From Macrocystis pyrifera (lineage: Eukaryota > Sar > Phaeophyceae > Laminariales > Laminariaceae): a DNA stretch of 64,000 nt. Position numbers and translations under genes: made by a program. Under the pieces are notes generated by a model. That model saw only the letters and a program-made list of their open reading frames with translations, ran no database searches and was not told the origin of the DNA. Numbering within the stretch: the stretch's first letter is position 1; every line of letters starts with the position of its first letter. Of this stretch, positions 42,221 through 52,239 are shown in pieces. The DNA is taken from positions 10,352,528-10,416,527 of the forward strand of contig JASSKH010000020.1 of NCBI GenBank assembly GCA_031763025.1, in the 5' to 3' direction.

Positions 42221-43935
42221 GTATGACATGGAGACGTCTTCTAGCAGCCGGGACTATTAGGCAGTGGCGGCCACGGCTGGAAGAGATTAATCGTGAGGCA
42301 AGACAGTTTGGGGTAGGGATTCGAGGGGGGGTGGAGCAGGTAGCTCTACGCGCCCGGGTACACCATGAATCAAGAAACTGGCTCATCCTAACCGACTGTT
42401 CCAACGCCTTCAATACTGTAAAGCGGACGGCAGTACTTGCCGAGGCGGCCACTTGCGTGCCCGCGCTTACGCCGTTCATTGCTAACTGCTACGGCGAGAG
42501 GCCCGCCCCTACGTTCTTCCAGATGGACTCGGGGGAGCGGCGTAAAATTGACTGCTCCAGTGGAGTGCAGCAAGGGGATGCTATGGGCCCGGCGCTGTTC
42601 TGCATGCCACTGCTGCCAATACTCAAACGGGTCCGTGAGGAGTTTGGACCCCGGGGTGTTGAAGCCTTTGCCTACCTCGATGACATTAGCATCGGTATAT
42701 CAGAGATTACACCGGACACACTGAGAGTAGTGCCCTTTCTCCAGCACGAGCTGTGCGAAATAGGCGTTGCAATTAACCCCAGCCAGACGGTTGCTTTGCC
42801 TCCAAAAGGGCATGTGCCTACGTCGGAAGATATAGCACTTCTGGGGAGAATAGGTGTCCGCATTGCGGAAGGGGCTGGGGTAAAGGTGGTTGGCGTGCTC
42901 ATAGGCACTGATGCATTCGCGGTGAACAGCGCCGTCGAGATAGTCCGAGATGGGGGAGCAGAGCAACTCGCGCGCATCCTGCCGCGTATGCTGGACAAAC
43001 AGTCGGCGAACCTCATCGCTACCAGTTCAATGGTGAAGCGGACCTCCTACATTGAGCGGGTAATGGACCCGGAGCTGTCACTACCCGCGTGTCAGCGGGC
43101 AGACAATAGAGCAATATGGATGCTCGAGCGCCCTCTCGAGCTTCCAGGGATAGCGGACGAATCGCCGTTGTTTGCGGACGGATGCCCGGCGAATCGGTTG
43201 ACGCTTCAGCCCCACCAGAAAGCGCAGGCGAGCCTCTCCACAGGGGCCGGGGGGCTTGGACACTCATCGGCTGAATCAAGGAGAACGTCAGCGTCCATCG
43301 GGAGCTTAGTGGCGACGGTGCCCGAGGTCCTTGCTGACCTCTCCGGCCCATTGGGGGGAAAAGTCCGAAGGGAGTTGCCCAATTCGGACCTCGTTCGCCG
43401 CATATGGAGTAGCGTCAGGGACCTCCGTGACATCCATGGGGTATCGGAGGAGGCAATGGCGAACGTGGTCCCGGAAAGTTGGCGGAATAGAGCGTTTCGC
43501 GCGCACGAGGGAGGAGTCTCAGAGCTGTCTGACATGGAGGCATTGCCAGCACATGAAGCCCAAACGACCAGCTCCCACAAAGCGCAGCACAAGCTGGGGC
43601 AGCAGGTAAACCGGGTATGGTACCAACGGTACGTTGCGTCTCTGGACCAGCTTCCCGAGGCAGCAGGCCCGTCGAGTCGGAACGACGTGTTCGGGGGAAT
43701 CGAAACCAGAGATCTTGCCAAGGCTCGGCAACGGAGCCTATCGGGACCAGGCGCTGTCGCCTGTTTGAGGGCAAGGCCTGTGGACACGGCACGAATCATA
43801 CCGGCTTCGGAGTTCGTGTCTATGGGACGGCGCTTTCTGGGAATGGAGGAGCCCATAGCGACGAGGTGCCCCTGCTGCGAAGCGACGTCACCACGCGTCA
43901 CGCGCGCACATGCCACCGAGCAGGCGCGCAGGTAA
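42169..43935 (+). CDS. reverse transcriptase of the non-LTR element
   Basis: 588 open codons without a proper start because they continue the previous frame. RT motif A is LTDCSNAFNTVKR (42390-42428), motif B GVQQGDAMGPALF, motif C FAYLDDISIG (42667-42696; YLDD holds the catalytic Asp pair), then GVAINPSQTVALPPKG (motif D/E region). The thumb and linker follow, with LIATSSMVKRTSYIERVM. The end enters CPCCEATSPRVTRAHA, the first half of a CCHC knuckle. An identical frame is at 59780-61546 on the minus strand. Confidence 0.85.
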   Translation: MQSNLTTLGEKCRPECVGMTWRRLLAAGTIRQWRPRLEEINREARQFGVGIRGGVEQVALRARVHHESRNWLILTDCSNAFNTVKRTAVLAEAATCVPALTPFIANCYGERPAPTFFQMDSGERRKIDCSSGVQQGDAMGPALFCMPLLPILKRVREEFGPRGVEAFAYLDDISIGISEITPDTLRVVPFLQHELCEIGVAINPSQTVALPPKGHVPTSEDIALLGRIGVRIAEGAGVKVVGVLIGTDAFAVNSAVEIVRDGGAEQLARILPRMLDKQSANLIATSSMVKRTSYIERVMDPELSLPACQRADNRAIWMLERPLELPGIADESPLFADGCPANRLTLQPHQKAQASLSTGAGGLGHSSAESRRTSASIGSLVATVPEVLADLSGPLGGKVRRELPNSDLVRRIWSSVRDLRDIHGVSEEAMANVVPESWRNRAFRAHEGGVSELSDMEALPAHEAQTTSSHKAQHKLGQQVNRVWYQRYVASLDQLPEAAGPSSRNDVFGGIETRDLAKARQRSLSGPGAVACLRARPVDTARIIPASEFVSMGRRFLGMEEPIATRCPCCEATSPRVTRAHATEQARR

Positions 43936-44162
43936 AACAGCATCAGCCGCTAGTCCACGCGCTGTCCCGCACCTTCAAGCGGTTGTCCATCCGCCATCAA
44001 ACGGAAAGCGGAGCGCCCTTCAACGCCGACAGAAACCTCCGCATGGATATAGTGATCGAGAGGGGAGGCCTCCGAGACGCTACGTCGTCAGAGTACCGTA
44101 ACAAGGCGATACTCCTCGACATCACGCACGCAGACCCCCAAGCGAGAGTCCACATGCGCTGA
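43890..44162 (+). CDS. restriction-like endonuclease of the non-LTR element
   Basis: In the frame that runs 43617-44162, the meaningful part begins about 43890 with HARTCHRAG, the second half of the knuckle. It continues FNADRNLRMDIVIERGG and KAILLDITHADPQA. The R..D..V and LLDIT pair is the PD-(D/E)XK-type core found after the RT in R2/CRE/NeSL-type LINEs. The enzyme would nick target DNA for target-primed reverse transcription. A frame change at about 43895-43908 separates it from the RT, and another near 44150 from the tail. Confidence 0.7.
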   Translation, partial: TTRHARTCHRAGAQVKQHQPLVHALSRTFKRLSIRHQTESGAPFNADRNLRMDIVIERGGLRDATSSEYRNKAILLDITHADPQARVHMR

Positions 44163-44550
44163 TCGAGACGGATCAGCCGCCTCCACTTCCGAGGCGCGAA
44201 AGCGCAACCACTACGCTCGTGCAGGACAAGTGTCCTTCGACGAGCGCAGCCATAAACTTGTCACCCTCGCGGTGGAAAGCTTTGGACGCCTCGAGAAGGA
44301 AGGCAGCGATTTCATTGACCAGCTGGCAACGAGCATCATCGGAGGAACGGACGGGGGATCTCTAGCAAGAAAAGGGGTTTGTAAGGAGTATCTTTTCCAG
44401 ATCATATCGGGGACCACCCAGGTCGCGATCTCGCGCCGGGTGCACCGACATAATCCTGCCCTGCGAGACCGCCAGGCCGCCAGGGGGAGAAGAGAGGAGG
44501 AGGGAGGACTACTTCGAATGGCGTGGGGATGGATTGTAGATGCGGAGTAG
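44150..44550 (+). CDS. C-terminal tail of the non-LTR element protein
   Basis: Reads ADRDGSAAS, HYARAGQVSFDERSHKL, TLAVESFGRLEKEG, then FIDQLATSIIGG and TTQVAISRRVHRH. It is well formed, with helical spacing, and follows directly after the endonuclease core, so it is probably the end of that domain. The stop is at 44548. In the mirror copy a one-base difference in a G run gives a different last 15 residues. Confidence 0.6.
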
Positions 44551-46510
44551 GACGCAGGGCGTATAGATACATAGTCGGTGAAAATATATCGGTAAAAGGT
44601 AGTACGTATTCAATTGAGTATACGCAAGGAAGGAAAAAAGGTTGGATAAAATTGAGGGTGTTCGACGAATTATGTTAGTTTTTTCATCATAAATGAATAA
44701 CGCCCTGCACATTGTCAGAAGGCAAACAATAATAATAAATATATATATATATATACAATACGTTAAAACTAAGCAAAATTCTAAAACCGCACATACCACG
44801 TTAGTTCGGGGAACAAAGAAGCTTTTGTACTATTTCATGAATTCGGTAGTCTATTCTGCATTGTATTGAACGAAAAATCGACAAAAATACAACTACAAAA
44901 GCTTTGGTAAACAATTGCAATCGACTCAAACTCACCTCTTGCATGGTCCAGGCCAAACCATTTTCCAAAAGGGGTACCTGTTTTATCTTTGTCATTTTTT
45001 AGAATTAACACGTGAAACAAGGTGCCCCAGACCCGCGCGGTCGAGAGGAATCAAAACCCGCTGTAAAAAAAATAACCATGAACAACGGCCATATGTGGAT
45101 ATTTCTAGAAAAATAATAACCCGAATTCACCCCGATTTTACCCCGAAATGTGTATTTTTGTCCCAATGGGAATAGAAATTAGAGACGACGCCCAACGTAA
45201 ACATGCTTTATTTGTCGAGAAGACACACGTATGTATACAACAGGTCCAACTGTAAGACACCGATAATACGCATACAGCAGCCGGCGTCCCCGGTGGCTTG
45301 GTAGGTGGTCCGCGTGCCTGTCAAGATCAATTTCGTGGGTTCAATGAGTCTCACCGAGTGCATGCTCATAGGGACTTTTCCTTGCATAAAAAATTGATAA
45401 GCGGAAAGCGCGAAAGCGTGAGTTGGCTATATTCGATGAAAATCGACGAGCAGTGGGAATGCAGAACCCTATGCGCGACAAAAAATAAAGGCACGTACCG
45501 GGGGGGGAGAAGGGACGACACCTGTGACCACGGCTTGTCCAGAAGATCGTCGAGGGTAAAACCTCCTACGAGTGGGCTGGAAAGTAAAAGTGATGGAAAA
45601 AAAAATATATATATATACATATGTGTGTGTTTTCTTCACATTAAACAGTTCTTTCTACTCGTCGACATCGAGCACAAACAGTGTACGTGCGATGCAATGC
45701 CATGTCATCATATCATACTGGATACGACAGGCACGACATTCTTATTAATCACAGAAACGACAGAGAACAAAGGAAAATAAAGAAGACAAAGACAAATCGA
45801 AACAGAAAATAAAAGAGCCCACGAAGGGATGGATTTGGCAGCGCTAGATAAGAAATAGCTGGAAAAAACACATAAAAAGGAGAGAAAACACCACTACTTG
45901 TAAACAGACTACGACTAAGGACCATATAAAAAGAACAGGCTAGCCAAAGCCCAAAGCACCCTCCATACACATAAGTAGGATTTCTTCTTTTTTCGACCTA
46001 CATAATCGTTTAAAAAAATAAAAATGCTGGGTCCAGGTCCAAGAAGAGTTTTTCAGCACCCGTTGTGTCCGTTTTTCGCTAAAACGTCTGCACGTGGAGC
46101 CGGGCAAAGGAGAGCTTTTCACCTACATACCACTTTAAAATGAATAAAAATATAATCTGTATCGAGAGGAATGTGGCCCTGAACGAGATACGTTAGAAAC
46201 CGTTGTAAAAAACAAAGACAACAACTGCTGTTGTGTTCCTTGTCGGAGAACGAGTTATTCTGACGCGACGACCAAATTTGCTTTGCTCATGAATGAAGCT
46301 GGAACTGTTATTAATCAGTGCTGGACCTTATCCACATAAATCCCACAGCAGTAGCATATATGACACCCATGCCGCTGCCGCTACAGCAACAGCAACTGTC
46401 GCACCTCCACTTACCCCCTTCAGTTCTTCTCGAACATGCCAAGGATATAATTGTACCGCTTCACAAGCCCCAGATTTCCTCATTTGTTTTATATCCAATG
46501 TTTTATGTTA
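44551..46510. other. 3' flank of the non-LTR element; no gene recognised
   Basis: AT-rich. 44735-44757 is a TA repeat. Near 45600 there is an AT microsatellite. No ORF has a recognisable domain. The 3' untranslated region of the element should end somewhere here, but I cannot place it. Confidence 0.45.
45287..45360 (+). mobile_element. tRNA-like sequence (SINE or tRNA relic)
   Basis: CGGTGGCTTGGTAGGTGG fits an A box, GTGGGTTCAATGAGTCTCAC a weak B box, and CGGTG near the 5' end pairs with CACCG at the 3' end. An anticodon-loop-like CCTGTCAAG lies between, but its stem does not pair well. Mirror copy at 58361-58434. Confidence 0.4.
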
Positions 46511-46614
46511 TTATTACGGGGGTCCATAGGACCTATGGTACACACAAAACCCTCTATATTTCCCAATTTTTACTAACAATATTTGGTCCTGTTAACTATG
46601 GCCCCCCTTAATAA
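46511..46614. mobile_element. MITE of the TA-flanked family
   Basis: TTATTACGGGGGTCCATAGG to GTTAACTATGGCCCCCCTTA, with the internal ATTTTTACTAACAATATTTG block. Mirror copy at 57106-57209. Confidence 0.85.
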
Positions 46615-46970
46615 CAAATACATGAAGTATTATTATTCGAGTTCGTACCAGGCAGTTATGAAAGCATATTGTACACGGTATATACAATAATCGCAAAATA
46701 TGTGTCATGTGTCATCAAACAAACGTTGCAAGAGCATCCAAGTCACAATGTCGTCATATTGGTGGAGGTTAAAGATTGAACGGAGTACGAGTATACATCT
46801 GGGGTTTGTGCAGAGGTACAGAATATTTGGCATGCTTGGACAGAGGGGATGGGCAAGAGGTTCATAGAGTCAATGACGTGTGCGGTTGGTTCAACCAGGA
46901 AAACACGCGGGTGAAAGGGTTGACACGGCAGTGAGGAAAGAGACCATCTCGGTCTACGTACAATAATATA

Positions 46971-47080
46971 GTATTACGGAGGGCCATAGTATATAGGACT
47001 TACGGTACACAAAAAACCTACATATTTACCTTTTTGTACCAACAATAATTTATCCTATTTACTATGATCCCCCGTAATAG
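46971..47080. mobile_element. MITE of the TA-flanked family
   Basis: GTATTACGGAGGGCCATAGT to CCCCGTAATAG, 110 bp, TA on both sides. Mirror copy at 56640-56749. Confidence 0.88.
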
Positions 47081-48492
47081 TAGTAGTAGTACTCGGGGAG
47101 GGGTAACAGCAGGAGGGGTAGAAGGAACACCGTACAAGTGTATGGGGGCAGGGGGGGGAAACAGGAGGAGTAGAAGGGAAACCGCGATAGAAGAGAGTAG
47201 CGGAGAGACCGCAGATAGGGTAGCAAGGTACCAGGCCGACTAATAGGTTCGACTTTTCTTTGCTACTCGTACCGCCAACTGCTGCGGCCGTTCGGTATGC
47301 ATTTTGATTTTTTTTTTCCCTTCTTATCCTTATGAAAGAAGTACTACATAGTGGGTGGGTGACGAGCGTATTTTGGCCCACTCACTATTGCTCTTTTTAC
47401 TTAGTTAAGTGTTCACCGGGATGCATAGTCCCCTTTTTCCTTCTCGTATATTTCCCCTTGCACGTCCCTTTTGGCTCATGCTCGGGGTAAGTATGTATGT
47501 GTCTGAGCTTTGGCTTCCCATTATATTTATTTATTTGGGATTCTTCTCCTTTTCTTTTTCTTTTTCCTGTTCTTTTTCGGTTTGGTTTCTTCGTTGCTTC
47601 TCTTTCTTTAAGGTGTATTTTGGTTGCTGGCGTATGTATGTATGTTGTGTCGGCCGCACCCAGTGCGAAGGCATGGTATTGTGTAGGCTATTAATGCATT
47701 ACGGTGTGTTATCTCTGTGTCGTAGTCTGTGACCACAGAGCTCGTATCTTTCTAGGGTGAAGAACCAGCACGGACACTGGGCTTGCTGGATGTCGACGAG
47801 TAGAAGAACGGTTTAATGTGAAGAACACACACACACACACACACACACTCGTGGGGTGTACGAGAAGGGGTGGTTTGATATCCTTTAGAAGGTGGGCGAA
47901 TTGAAAGCAGAACCCGCCTGCCCTCCCTTGGGGATAAGGTGTGGTAGGTCTAAAGTACAGGTTGGCAGTCTCTCTCGGGTGCGTGTAATATATGCTACTA
48001 CTGCTGTAACAAGCAGTAGTAGGTGAAGAGTGGATATTATATATATGGTCCAGCACTTCTTAATATAAATTCCAGATTCATTCATGAGCAAAAAAATTTT
48101 TTTTTTCCCCCTTAATTTCCATGTTTTTTTCGAGCAATTCTCTAAGCTTCTAGATTTTTCATTCTTTTTCGGGTAATTCTTATCGGAGAGTTTTTTTCGA
48201 TGATTTCCGTGTTTTTTTAATGATCGGAGAGCTTTTCCCCACAGCTCAACACAAAATGTATATAATGCAGCATAATGCTTTTCGGAAGAACTTGTATACG
48301 TACTCACGAACCCAACCGTCGTCGCCACACGAAAACCAAAAATTACTTGTCCTTCCTGCCGAGCGCCGCCTCCTGTGAGATTCCGCTTGGTCATGACAAT
48401 CCGTGCGAACCGTCTAAAAACACGAAGCACATCGACAGTAGTAAATATATATGTATATATATACAAGGCTTTCCTTCGGAGTGGGTATTCCG
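47081..48492. other. no gene recognised; (AC)n microsatellite
   Basis: 47825-47848 is an AC repeat. Several ORFs around 47.4-48.3 kb are AT-rich or low complexity and contain no domain I recognise. Confidence 0.45.
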
Positions 48493-48713
48493 TCGTTTCT
48501 TGTACAAATACATTTAGTTTGGTTGGCTTTGGGCTATGACGCCAATTGCAGTTTTGGTTGGCTGTGGGCTTTGACGCCAATTGCAGTCATATTGCAATTG
48601 GGGTAATAGCCCAAAGCCAACCAAACTAGATGTTATGACGCCAATTGCGCTTATATTGCAATTGGGGCAATACCCAAAGCCAACCAAAGTAAAAGTATTT
48701 GTGTAAGAAACGG
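48493..48713. mobile_element. roughly 220-bp element with long inverted ends and internal repeats
   Basis: Left end CGTTTCTTGTACAAATACAT then GTTTGGTTGGCTTTGGGCTA; the right end is the inverse (TAGCCCAAAGCCAACC-like, then GTATTTGTGTAAGAAACG). Inside, blocks of GACGCCAATTGCA and TGCAATTGGGGTAATA alternate in both orientations. It is a MITE-like foldback. Mirror copy at 55010-55230. Confidence 0.75.
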
Positions 48714-49157
48714 TGAAGGATGTAATAATCGCGAAAAATATTTGTGAATGTAATGAGAAACATAAGATCGGGTGACGCAAGACTAAGAATGGCATTCGTC
48801 TAATAATAAGGATAACATCTTTCATCAGTGCGGGGAGAGAGTGGAGTAGTGCATGGCATGTGGATGATATACAACATACAGGCTGTTGTTTCAAGGAAGG
48901 TTCGGGACAGAGGGGAAAGCAGCAGTGCCGGCAACGACAACGGTTATGGAAATGTTGTATAGTTGCTGGGCGGCCGCGATTTCGGTTTAGCCAGCATAGG
49001 AGTTTGGATGAGACATGATATGTAAATAGTCTTCCAGGCTGCTGTAGTAACGAGGCGGGAGGCCCAGAATGTGGATCTGTCCGCTGTTGAACCCGTTGGG
49101 TATGTGTAGGGAGAAATAATCGTGATTTTGGGAAATGTGGGAACAATTTGTTGCCTC
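48714..49157. other. no feature recognised
   Basis: No repeat or domain. If the zinc-finger frame at 49158-49311 belongs to a gene on the minus strand, this would be its 3' side. Confidence 0.4.
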
Positions 49158-49311
49158 TCATTCGTCCTGGATGAAGACAATCTGCTTGGCGTACTGCTTC
49201 GGAATTCCGCGAAGCCCTGGAGCAGGCGAAATGGAAGGGAATCTTCTTGCGCTTGAAGATGATGTCTCCGTCTTTGATGGTGGAGTCCGTCAGGCGGCAG
49301 TTGTAGCACTT
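49158..49311 (-). CDS. zinc-finger-like exon or fragment
   Basis: On the minus strand one frame reads RKCYNCRLTDSTIKDGDIIF then KRKKIPFHFACSRA, a C-x2-C ... H-x2-C zinc-site pattern. Another frame over the last third reads GIPKQYAKQIVFIQDE and then a stop, a natural-looking end. A one- or two-base frame change or a short splice would be needed between them. No start is visible; a poly-G tract precedes it. The pattern resembles the frame at 51961-52116. Identity is unknown. Confidence 0.35.
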
Positions 49312-49358
49312 GCGCGCGGGGCGGGAGTGGCGTGCAGGGAATGGCGGGGGAGGGGGAA

Positions 49359-49380
49359 GGGGGGGGGGGGGGGGGGGGGG
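49359..49380. repeat. poly-G tract, 22 bases
   Basis: A run of 22 G on the plus strand, after two shorter G runs. The mirror tract (54277-54363) is 22 C, an A, then 64 C. Confidence 0.95.
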
Positions 49381-49439
49381 AGTTCATTATTTATACTGCT
49401 CTACAGCGGCACAACAGCAGTACGTAATCGCTTGCTATA

Positions 49440-50091
49440 CGACTGCAGCTGCAGCAGCAGAAGCAGCAAGTACATGCGTAAAAAGCAGCAGGAAAACGCG
49501 CAAAATATTTTTTTAAACGTACCAAAACGACCATTTGGGTGCAAAAACGACCAAGAAAAACAATAATCCGAATACATAAGAACAATCAGTGGATGTTGAG
49601 CCAGCATTAGCAGTATCAGCAGCAGCAGCAGCAGCAGCAGCAGCCGCAACGGCTTCGAGCAGTGGTTGCGGCAGCATTAGCAACATTAGCTGCAGCAGAA
49701 GCAGCAATGGATCGCCGCAGCGTTGGCAGCAGTAGCGGCATATAGCAAAGATATGATCAAAAAGAAGAAACAAAGTATGTACCCTGGTATGACGCGACCG
49801 CAAAAACTACGGAATTTCATTGGCGAAACAAAAATATGTACACACATATGACCAGCATGATGTACAACGCAGCAGCAGCACCACAGCAGCGTAGCAGCGA
49901 TATGGAAAGAACGAAGCCCAAAACGAGAAAAAGCAGTACGTGCGCAAAATGCAGCAGCAAAATGGCCAAAATATTTTTTCCAGGTACTCAAACGACCATT
50001 TAGGTACAAAAACGATCAAGAAAAACAATAGTCCGAGTACATACGAACATCCAGTGAATATTGCGGCAGCATTATTAGCATTAGCAACATT

Positions 50092-50124
<33 letters not shown>

Positions 50125-51600
50125 GGATCGCCGCAACTTTGGCTGCAGCAGCAGCAGCATAGCAACGGTATGGAAAGAAGGAAGAAAAAAACTATGTACC
50201 CTGGTCTGCCGCAATCGCAAAACGTACGGTAATTATTGACGATACAGAAATATGTACACACACACACGAGTGTAGTACATACAAATCACGTCCAGCATGA
50301 TGTACGGCAACAACGCAGCAACACCATAAAAAAAAATCGTTGACGATACAGAAATATGTACACACGCACAAGTGTAATAGGCACACAAATCATGTCCAGC
50401 ATGATGTGTACGGGAACAACGCAGCAGCGCCACAAAACGACAAAACGACCAGGTTTATTTGGGGTAAGCTCCTTCGCATGGACAGGACATTTAGTTCATG
50501 TTGCTACAAAATCTGGGATTTCTATAAGTATTGAAGATTTAATGAACATTCAGTGAAATTGCGGCACCACTACTAGCAGCAGCAGCAGCAGCAGAAGCAG
50601 CAACGGATCGCCACAGCGTTGGCAGCAGCAGCAGCAGCAGCATAGCAACGATATGAATAGAAGGAAGAAAAAAAAGTATGTACCCCGAGTCCGTCCGAAA
50701 ATTATTTTTGGTACCTCACTATAGATAGACCCACCCCCGCATGCTGTACGGCAACAACGCAGCAGCAGCATAGCAACAATACGAAAAGAACCAAGCTTAA
50801 ATACGAGAAAAAGTAGTTCGTACGCAAAATGCAGGAGCAAAACGACCAAAATATTTTTTTTTAACGTACGTATAAAAAAAAACATTTGGGTACAAAAACG
50901 GCCAACAAAAACAATAATCCGCGTTGGCAGCAGCAACATAGCAACGATATGAAAATAAGGAAGAAGAAAACTGTGTACCCTGGTATGCCACGATCGCAAA
51001 ACCTACGGAAATTCAGTGACGATACACAAATATGTACACACACAAGTGCAGCATGATGTACGGCAACAACGCAGCAGCACCACAGGAGCAGCAAGCAGTA
51101 GCATAGTAACGATAGGAAAGAAAATCAAGCCAAAAACGAGTAAAAGCAGTACGTACGCAAAATGCAGGAGCAAAACGACAAAAATATTTTTCACGTATCA
51201 AAAGAACCATTTGGGTACAAAAACGACCAATAAAAACAATAATCCGAGTACATACGAACATTCAGTGGATATTGCGGCAGCATTAGCAGCAGAAGCAGCT
51301 ACAGCAAGCAGCAGAAGCTGCAATGAATCGCCGCAGCGTTGGCAGCAGCAGCGTTGGCAGCAGCAGCAGCAGCATAGCAACGATATTAAAATTTTTGAAG
51401 AAAAAATGCATGATGTACCCTAGTATGCCGCCATCGCGAAACCTACGGAATTTTATTGACGATCCGAAAATATGTACACCTCCAGCATGATGCACGGCAA
51501 CAACGCAGCAGCACTACAGCAGCAGCAAGTGCACAGCAGCAGCAGGTGCACAGCAGAAGCACTCATGGCGTGGCGGACAGCAGCAGCAGCAGCAGCCGAA
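49440..51600 (+). repeat. CAG-rich satellite with roughly 300-450-bp higher-order units
   Basis: (CAG)n blocks alternate with a conserved spacer: ACGCAAAATGCAG, CAAAATATTTTT, GGTACAAAAACG, AACAATA.TCCGAGTACAT, CATTCAGTG-like DNA, GGATCGCCGCA, ATAGCAACGATATG, TATGTACCCTGGTATG, AAATATGTACAC and CCAGCATGATGTACGGCAAC. Spacer anchors (AAATATGTACAC) are at about 49835, 50245, 50350, 51030 and 51465. The long ORFs here are poly-Ala, poly-Leu or poly-Ser artefacts. Confidence 0.85.
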
Positions 51601-51960
51601 AACGTGCAAAGGGGGTACGTAGGGTCACCAAAACATGTACACACAGAAATCGTGTGCACCGAAAATGCACCACAGTAGCAGCAGCACTCACATCGTTCGG
51701 TGCAGCGGTGACGGCGACAGCTGAATCCTCCGTTCCTTCGTTCACGCCCCGCAAACAGTTGTGCATGCGCGCGTTCGCGTGCACTGTGTAAGAGGAGCCG
51801 ACGCAACGCACGAAGGGGAAAGAACGAGCATGGATGAGTCCAAAAAATAATAATAAACGCTTTGAGGTAGGTTTGTATGCAAAAAGGCAATTGACAACCC
51901 CAAAAAAACGTAACTGGCAACAGACAGCATTCAACACTAGACACACGACACTCACCACTG

Positions 51961-52116
51961 TCAGCAGTCCTCGAGGGAGTACGAGACAGCCCCTTCCTTG
52001 ATCGGGCGAGCACATAACTCGCACTTGGTTGCCCAATACAGGATGATCCCGCCACCATCGCACATGAGATCCTCGCAGGTGGCGAAGGCCACGTTTTTGC
52101 CACCAGGTGCGGAGTT
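51961..52116 (-). CDS. zinc-finger-like C-terminal fragment, cut by the assembly gap
   Basis: The minus strand from the gap edge reads KNVAFATCEDLMCDGGG, then ILYWATKCELCARPIKEG, then AVSYSLEDC and TGA. C-x4-C and C-x2-C pairs are seen, and the composition is that of a folded small zinc domain. A GTGAGT follows the stop by 6 bases on the minus strand. The CELC..PIKEGAV pattern is like CYNC..TIKDGDI at 49158-49311. The 5' part lies in or beyond the gap. This sequence has no copy in the right arm. Confidence 0.4.
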   Translation of the reverse strand, partial: NSAPGGKNVAFATCEDLMCDGGGIILYWATKCELCARPIKEGAVSYSLEDC

Positions 52117-52216
52117 NNNNNNNNNNNNNNNNNNNNNNNNNNNNNNNNNNNNNNNNNNNNNNNNNNNNNNNNNNNNNNNNNNNNNNNNNNNNNNNNNNNN
52201 NNNNNNNNNNNNNNNN
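52117..52216. other. assembly gap, exactly 100 N
   Basis: A run of exactly 100 N, a conventional size for a gap of unknown length. It lies between the left arm's unique tail (51435-52116) and the first base of the right arm. Confidence 0.99.
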
Positions 52217-52239
52217 ATGGCGGCATACTAGGGTACATC

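Larger units (their letters stand above)
33145..44550 (+). mobile_element. giant RLE-type non-LTR retrotransposon with a RING-finger array
   Basis: All coding frames are on the plus strand and run with few gaps for about 11.4 kb. Order: Pro/Arg/Gln-rich repeats (33.2-36.5 kb), five RING-like zinc modules (37.25-39.35 kb), a Gly/Ser/Pro-rich linker (39.9-41.05), a sixth zinc module (41.1), reverse transcriptase (42.0-42.9), a CCHC knuckle and restriction-like endonuclease (43.87-44.16) and a conserved tail (to 44.55). RT followed by a restriction-like endonuclease is the plan of the R2/CRE/NeSL side of LINEs. Frame changes near 34.0, 34.8, 36.5, 36.9, 38.2, 38.6, 39.2, 42.08, 43.9 and 44.15 kb, and an in-frame stop at 37796, mean this copy is damaged. 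No poly(A) tail or target duplication was fixed. Confidence 0.8.
39700..51434 (+). repeat. left arm of a giant inverted repeat
   Basis: Matches the reverse complement of 52217-64000. The sum of paired coordinates is about 103715 across the LINE, about 103720 near 46.6 kb and 103651 at the axis. It contains the 3' two thirds of the non-LTR element, two MITEs, a TIR element, a zinc-finger frame and the CAG satellite. Confidence 0.97.

Noticed and set aside
43206-43943. 245-codon minus-strand ORF opposite the reverse transcriptase (and its mirror at 59772-60509)
   Set aside because: It lies antisense to a frame with clear RT motifs and has no domain of its own; GC-rich coding DNA commonly leaves an open antisense frame.
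49310-51430. Many long ORFs rich in Ala, Leu, Ser, Gln or Cys
   Set aside because: They are translations of (CAG)n and (CTG)n blocks in all frames; each strand and frame is open at once, with no domain and no codon signal.
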